A stretch of 64,000 bases of DNA, taken from contig NC_081407.1 of NCBI RefSeq assembly GCF_030272615.1, positions 373,594,632-373,658,631 on the forward strand, in the 5' to 3' direction. This document shows positions 59,738-64,000 of the stretch, one piece after another (position 1 is the stretch's first letter; every line of letters starts with the position of its first letter). Source of the DNA: Cryptomeria japonica (taxonomy: Eukaryota > Streptophyta > Pinopsida > Cupressales > Cupressaceae). The notes beneath the pieces were generated by a model, which saw only the letters and a list, made by a program, of their open reading frames with translations, did no database searches and had not been told where the DNA came from. Made by a program: the position numbers and the translations under genes.

Positions 59738-60507
59738 TGTAGACACTTAAATTTGACTAATTAATTTTATCAAATTGAATTCTCTTGGTCGCTTGTATTA
59801 ATTAAATAATTGATATTATTTAATTGAATATGACATCCCCTTTTGGCTAAATTAATTTAATTAATACGCCATGTCCAATTAATTAATTCATCTATTAATT
59901 AATTAATTCCCCTTTTGCCCTTCCTCCACAAAATAAAATAATTCAATTATTTTATTAGTTCATGTCATCCTTTTTCTCCAATTCATGAATTAATTAAATT
60001 AATTAATTAATTCCCCCACATGCCTCCTAAATTTAACGCTTCTTCTAACCTAAACCATAGCCTAACCCTGGGGTTCTAACTAACCCTATCAACCTAACTA
60101 ACCTTATCCTCTCTAACCTCCCCCCTCACGTGTGTGCACACCTCTAATTTCCTAATATTTAGGAAATTAAAACCAATTTTGGGTGCCCATCTCCCAAAAT
60201 TGGCATGTGTCCTTGGGGACACTTGTCATTTCCTCTTGTGACACTTGCCCTTCCCAAGGACACTTGTCAATTCTTCCCTTGCCACTTGTCCTCAAGAAGG
60301 ACAAGTGGCACATTTTCATGGATCTCCCTCTCCTCACCAAATTGTATTTATACCCCTCCCGTATCTATGCATTTTATCCACCTTTCATATATCCATACCA
60401 TTGTAATGCCAAAATGATCCACACTCTCACTTTCATGCTATCATAATGCACCATTTTATCCACCTTTTTCATACTCATATTGTTACCATGTCAATTTGCA
60501 TACTCAC

Positions 60508-62202
60508 TGATGAACTTATAAGGCACTGAGAGGGGGGGGGGAAGTGGGTTAATCAGTGCAAGTAAAAATAACACAAATCTGATTATGCACCTTAACAACT
60601 TAAAACTTGATAAGCAAAAGAGAAACACAATCACATATGCAATCAACCAATAGAATAATGACCACATAACACAAGCAAATTATACATGGAAAACCCAAAT
60701 GGGAAAAACTACAGTGGGAGTTAGTACCCACAAGATAACTATCTATAGAATAGAGATCTTGACCAGTTAAGGTCTTACAATGATATGCCATGTTAGGAGC
60801 AAACCAGTTAGGAGATTTACCTATTAGCCTTGTGAGGAGCCTAATGATCTGTTAGGATCAACCTCGTGTGAGGATTTATCACCCTTTTTGAGAGTTGCCC
60901 TGTTAGGGGACTTAAAGGTTTAAGGCCTGTTAGGACCTATATGGAAAATTTGAGTTCTTCGGAGTTAATGGAGATTGCTACTGCAATGCAATCTCGTGTT
61001 CAAAAGAAAAGAATAAAGGAACAATAAAGAGAAGTTGAGACTATAAGGACCATTGTTGCTATTTTTTCAAGTCTCCTATCGGAGACTGATACAGAACATT
61101 TGGCTACCCCTATTGCCAAGCTTGGACAGTTAGTTGTTGATGCCAGAGAACAACTTAAAACTCTTGAACAGGCAGCATACATTTCAGTTGAAAATGATTA
61201 CAAGAAGAAAAGGGTAGAATAGTTAATGGGTGAAATTGATAAAGGTAAAGTTGCCCTAATAGTGAATAAAGATTTGTTGAAGACGAGATTTGAAACCAAC
61301 TATAAAATTTTGGCTACTATCTCCCAAATTTAATTATTTTGTGTTGCCTTGAGAAAGAAGAGAGCTGCCCTGTTAGGGGACTTAAAGGTTTAATGCATGT
61401 TAGGACCTACCCAATTAAGGGATTTAGTTGTTGTAAGTGTTAGGATAACAACAGATTCAAGTAATCTTAGTATAACATCATCAATGTCTAATAATATCCG
61501 CTTCAAAACATTACTACATCACCAATAATTCATCTCGAAACTTATCTGATCACCGCACTATCAGAGATACAACAATCGCTAATGATACCTCATGGATTCT
61601 AGCTCATACTCTCTATATATTCTTCATACCTCATCACACATCATAAAAAAAATCATTAAGTCAGCTAGAACCTTGAAACAATTCCCTAGGTTCAATGAAT
61701 CTAGTCAAACTTGCAATACACTCCTTACATAAGTCGTGCACTGACTTAACACATTAAATTATGTGTCGGTTAACTGATTCTGAGTGATTATCATAACTAT
61801 CGATTAAGTATCTATCAACTCTTTTGTTCTACCAATCAAAATTCTTTCACCTAATCAAATCTTCTTGTGCAGTTATGAAAATATCTTCATCCGATAGTCT
61901 TCAATGCGTCTGCAAAACCGCAACACTACATCCTTCATGAATTTCCCGTACTGGTTGTCGGATTGTAACTTTGTCTGCCATTTACCAGTTAAAGTCTTAA
62001 TTACCGGTTTTGATGAAACTGTCTCTGCTTTACCGGTTAAGTCTTATCGGTTGCACTATAGGACTTAGATGACTTAAGACACATAGCTTCCATCAATTAC
62101 AACATAAAAAATAGTCATCATATAAAATTCTAACCTTTTACATGTACCGGTTGCAATAAGCAAACAAACATTATTGGTTGATCAAATGATCAAATGCCAA
62201 CA
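60508..62202 (-). mobile_element. Solo LTR nested in the LTR of element C
   Basis: 1,695 bp. On the minus strand it starts TGTTGGCATTTGATC and ends TTCATCA. CTCAC flanks it (60,503-60,507 and 62,203-62,207). Near its end it has the C-run plus TCTCAGT block also seen near the LTR ends of element III, so it is a distant copia-type relative. It contains a 470-bp repeat structure with a coding-like insert (60,940-61,360). Confidence 0.85.
60891..61409 (+). repeat. 49-bp direct repeats bounding a coding-like insert in the solo LTR
   Basis: AGAGTTGCCCTGTTAGGGGA plus CTTAAAGGTTTAAGGC occurs at 60,891 and, slightly changed, at 61,361. The 421 bases between them begin at ATG 60,941 (MENLSSSELMEIATAMQSRV) and read as a helical, Lys/Glu-rich protein fragment to about 61,332, with a few breaks. 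No family was recognised. It may be a piece of a retroelement coding region captured into the LTR. Confidence 0.7.
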
Positions 62203-63719
62203 CTCACATCCAGCAGTCTCGCATTCATGTTTTGAGCCCAATTTGCATAATCCCACATCATGGAGCAAAATTGAGCATCCTCAATATCATCAAGCACACA
62301 TCAAACTGAAGGATAATCAAATCAAAGGGACAATATGGAGTTTGCATTTTAATTGCTTTGTCAATTATGATTCATTAATTGCCTTTCTATCATCCTTATC
62401 TTGAGTTTTTGATTGACTTATGTATGCTTAGATTGTTAATCATCATTTCAATTTGGTTATATTTGTACCCACATTTCAACCACACAGTATGTATCTGCAT
62501 AACTCATTCATTTGCGATTTTGAATTGATGTTCCTTATGGCGTTCTTGGAATTTATAATCCAATGACTAGGCAACAATCCTTGAAGTAATAATGCATAAT
62601 GCGCCTAAAATAAAGACATATTACACTAGTAGATTAGGAGTAGGAAGTATATTTATATGCACTTCATGAATTAGTGTTATAACCAAGGAAAACATCTTAA
62701 GTGATCCATAGTAATTTTCATCATAGAGAGTCGTTTTGTTCATATCCACATCCTTCTACCATGTAGTTGTGTTCTTATTATCTTAGTAAAGGTTATAATT
62801 GAGTATATTGGTCCATGGACTAGTGATAAATTTTGGCATAAAGCATACACCAAATACTACTAAAATAATTTATCCATTTGTCTATCTTCAGTTGTGTACA
62901 ACAATCTTCATGCAAGCATGTTTTCGATACTGGTCCTTTTTATATCTTGTCATGACATGTTATTGCATCAATACTTGTGAGCATATTCAAAGAGCATATC
63001 GCATCATCGTCATTATCAACATCAGCTAGTTTGAGGCATAATATTGCAAATTCAACATTTTACTTTAGAGATTTCCTTTCAATTATTTCATTAAGCGTTT
63101 ATTCCAAACTCAAGTTTTGACCTAGGCAAACCCCTATCGACCGAACACCATTTTCCCCTCTTGTGTATGTAGGTGATAGATCTTCTGGAGACAACAAATA
63201 TAGATCCAAAAATAGCAGAATGAGACACACAATCTACAAAACCCTAGGTCAAGGTTACCTAGCATTAGTGACTGACACTTTTTTGATGAAATTTCAGGGA
63301 GATACTTAGATTGACATCTTGATTCTAAAATTGTTTCCATTATCAACATCTGAAACATTTGGGCCAAGGATTCCTAGCATCTTTGTCCTAAATTTTCAAA
63401 CCCAAATTTTAGCCACGGTTTCCTCTCTTCTTCCCATTTCTAGATTTATGCTTCATGTCCACATCTTTGTTTTGAAACTACCTATGCATGTTGATCAGTT
63501 CCAATTTTCCTTTATTAGCCCCTAATTCATATTATTAGTTTTTAATTTCAACTCAAACAAGAAGAGTAAAGAATCCCAATTCATGGGTAGCCCCCTTTTC
63601 AAGAGATTTTAGGCTAGGCCAATAAACTCTTATTGCCCTTAATGTAATATGGTTGAAAGTGAGTCTTGTTCCTAGTTCATATACATAGACTAGTGAATCT
63701 CCCATTCACACCATAAATA

Positions 63720-64000
63720 TTTTGGTGAACCCAACACTTCTAACATTTTTCATATTTCTAATTGGGTGTTTTCAAATCTAACTTTTCACTATGGAATTTA
63801 CAAAATTTGATTGGTTTTCTATTGCACATGTGATTACATTGATTATTAGCTACATTTACCAAAAGCATATGTTGGATAATAGCCCTTTTCACTTCATGTT
63901 TCTTGCATTCATTCATACCACTTTAATGTATTGCATTATGAGGGTTTCAAATATTTTCCCTACATTTAAAGCATTTGTCAAAGATCTCATGCATGTTTCA
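63720..64000 (+). mobile_element. Start of the interior of element C, running off the window
   Basis: 63,800-63,990 matches the element B interior at 33,990-34,160 (for example CACATGTGATTACAT/CACATATGATTACAT and ATGTTGGATAATAG/GTGTTGGATAATGG). This confirms that C is a second copy of the B family. Confidence 0.75.

Larger units (their letters stand above)
59738..63719 (+). repeat. 5' LTR of element C (B family), split by a solo LTR
   Basis: Starts TGTAGACACTTAAATTTG and ends near ACACCATAAATA, followed by TTTTGGTGAACCCAAC, the same primer-site-like text as after the LTR of element B. Without the nested solo LTR it is about 2.28 kb. An AT palindrome array (about 59,755-60,010) lies near its start. 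Shared text with element B near its end includes CATTATTTCATTCAAG/CAATTATTTCATTAAG and AGGCAAACCCCTATC. No target repeat is visible because the element leaves the window. Confidence 0.7.

Overview
The window looks like an intergenic stretch of a large, repeat-rich seed-plant genome. A gymnosperm is my best guess, but that is inference. The support is: plant-type Ty1-copia and Gypsy-like LTR elements nested up to four deep, plant L1-type LINE pieces (DUF4283 plus zinc knuckle; RNase H), a pentatricopeptide-repeat relic, very low gene density, AT-rich spacers, and one intron-containing plant gene. No bacterial genes, CRISPR arrays or rRNA were seen.

Layout. 1-5,950: old copia relic (element I) with a 782-bp solo LTR inside its gag. 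5,951-13,740: mostly unrecognised sequence with a PPR pseudogene, a compound CA/TA microsatellite and a long pyrimidine-rich tract. 13,744-16,592: probable TIR DNA element interrupted by a LINE ORF1 copy. 17,695-18,004: a complete 310-bp TRIM whose longer LTR carries a tRNA-like segment. 18,025-22,423: copia relic II. 22,424-40,404: a Gypsy-like non-autonomous element (B). Inside B lies copia III (22,618-32,776, target repeat GTAGA). A 3.87-kb TG...CA element (target repeat TGGTT) lies in the 5' LTR of III. B also holds a 1.6-kb LINE-type retroposon with a 16-bp target repeat. 40,536-45,440: element IV (target repeat TATGG), whose LTRs match element I but whose interior has no pol; it holds a solo LTR and an odd PPT-LTR-PBS block. 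48,797-49,410: large foldback. 49,560-50,010: LINE RNase H fragment. 50,564-54,456: the only convincing host gene, a minus-strand O-fucosyltransferase-like gene with several exons. 55,969-57,719: an ORF1-only LINE-type element with an 11-bp target repeat. 59,738-64,000: LTR and start of a second B-family element (C), its LTR split by a 1.7-kb solo LTR.

How it fits together. Most of the window is mutually inserted mobile elements, and matching target repeats give their relative order. Three themes stand out: small or coding-poor elements that must borrow machinery (the TRIM, elements IV and B, and the ORF1-only LINE family); arrays of AT palindromes shared by a group of LTRs; and structures pointing to recombination rather than ordinary transposition (the PPT-LTR-PBS block between 90-bp repeats, and the 470-bp repeat inside the solo LTR). 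All boundaries come from reading the sequence by eye. Divergence estimates are visual and rough.
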